A program made the translations under genes and the position numbers. 33,638 nt of DNA from an uncultured Eubacterium sp. (lineage in GTDB: Bacteria; Bacillota_A; Clostridia; Lachnospirales; Lachnospiraceae), in the NCBI GenBank assembly GCA_948759685.1, contig CAQBGY010000006.1:1-33638 (forward strand). The letters are read 5' to 3'. Positions within the stretch are counted from its first letter, which is position 1. Every line of letters starts with the position of its first letter. The notes under the pieces were generated by a model. The model had not been told where the DNA came from, did not search any database, and was given only the letters and a program-made list of their open reading frames with translations. This document shows positions 33,298 through 33,638 of this stretch, one piece after another.

Positions 33298-33638
33298 CTA
33301 AATGTTTACTTTATTACACAATTTCTGATACCCTGAAACTTTCTTCGAATATTCCACTAACACAGCAATCACCAAACTAATTAGCAACAACACAATAACA
33401 ATGAGTGGAGCATATTTAAATCCATATATAAATTCTCTAAAATATGTTGCTCTGATAAATGTATGAATCAAGAAGATGTTCATAGAATACTTTCCGATAA
33501 ACTCTAATACATCATTTAAATATTTTACTGGACAGATAAATTCATATAAAAAATATATTATAAAAAATGGAATGACTCCGTCCTTAATTTCGAATAATAC
33601 TGAAGATATACTGCTCTGTCTAAAAATAATTAATCCAA
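33298..33638 (-). CDS. Membrane acyltransferase (acyltransferase 3 type), 3' part only
   Basis: The frame is open to the window edge, so the N-terminal part is missing; about 113 residues are visible. They contain hydrophobic helices (VIPFFIIYFLYEFI; then YAPLIVIVLLLISLVIAVLVE near the end). The segment LEFIGKYSMNIFLIHTFIR is typical of the last helices of acyltransferase 3 proteins, which acetylate surface polysaccharides. The internal ATG at 33483 is not the true start, because the homologous sequence continues upstream of it. The substrate cannot be inferred. Confidence 0.75.
   Translation of the reverse strand, partial: GLIIFRQSSISSVLFEIKDGVIPFFIIYFLYEFICPVKYLNDVLEFIGKYSMNIFLIHTFIRATYFREFIYGFKYAPLIVIVLLLISLVIAVLVEYSKKVSGYQKLCNKVNI

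Overview
The window is low-GC DNA, nearly all of it transcribed from the minus strand. Protein sequences and gene order fit a Clostridia genome, most likely Lachnospiraceae (inferred from similarity, not from rRNA). The evidence is hrcA-grpE-dnaK-dnaJ under a perfect CIRCE operator, an ireB-ruvX-DUF1292-(RNase J)-MltG-TrmR-TrhP block resembling B. subtilis yrzL-yrrK-yrzB-yrrL-yrrM-yrrO, and a SigK-type sigma factor. There are no rRNA, tRNA or CRISPR loci.

Layout, read in the transcription direction (high to low coordinates): a 5'-truncated membrane acyltransferase (33298-33638); the heat-shock operon hrcA-grpE-dnaK-dnaJ (33.2-28.1 kb); a secreted protein with two complete nitrilase-type domains (27.9-25.35 kb), which has its own promoter and a short attenuator-like leader and sits where prmA would normally follow dnaJ; prmA-rsmE-cysteine desulfurase-thiI (25.2-21.1 kb); one plus-strand gene for an HPr-like protein without the phosphorylated histidine (20.7-21.0 kb); mtaB, ireB, ruvX, DUF1292, RNase J, a minimal MltG-like protein, and the tRNA 5-methoxyuridine pair trmR/trhP (20.6-14.0 kb); a SigK-like sigma factor; comM-dprA-topA (13.2-8.5 kb); an accessory region (8.5-4.1 kb); rpsB-tsf (4.0-1.8 kb); and two paralogous hypothetical genes at the left end, one interrupted by an in-frame amber codon.

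The most interesting region lies between topA and rpsB. First, about 8.0-8.3 kb has the layout of a par/Fst-like type I toxin-antitoxin locus. It has a strong plus-strand promoter, a 28-residue membrane peptide whose start codon can be folded into a stem, a two-way terminator, and beyond it a near-copy of the toxin initiation region. A convergent minus-strand promoter would begin a roughly 70-nt antisense RNA exactly at that copy. Second, the neighbouring heterodimeric ABC exporter is preceded by a 27-codon leader ORF with a very strong ribosome-binding site and an intrinsic terminator. One segment of the leader can pair either with the terminator or with the leader's own Shine-Dalgarno, which is the layout of ribosome-mediated attenuation as known for bmrBCD and for antibiotic-induced resistance genes. 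Neither element is long enough to appear as a conventional ORF.

The remaining genes are housekeeping: translation (tsf, rpsB, prmA, rsmE), tRNA modification (trmR, trhP, mtaB, thiI with its sulfur donor), RNA decay (RNase J), DNA topology and uptake (topA, dprA, comM), and protein folding. Several starts were moved inward from the longest ORF because the Shine-Dalgarno lies inside the longer version (topA, comM, sigK-like, trmR, nitrilase, dnaJ, hrcA, HPr-like).
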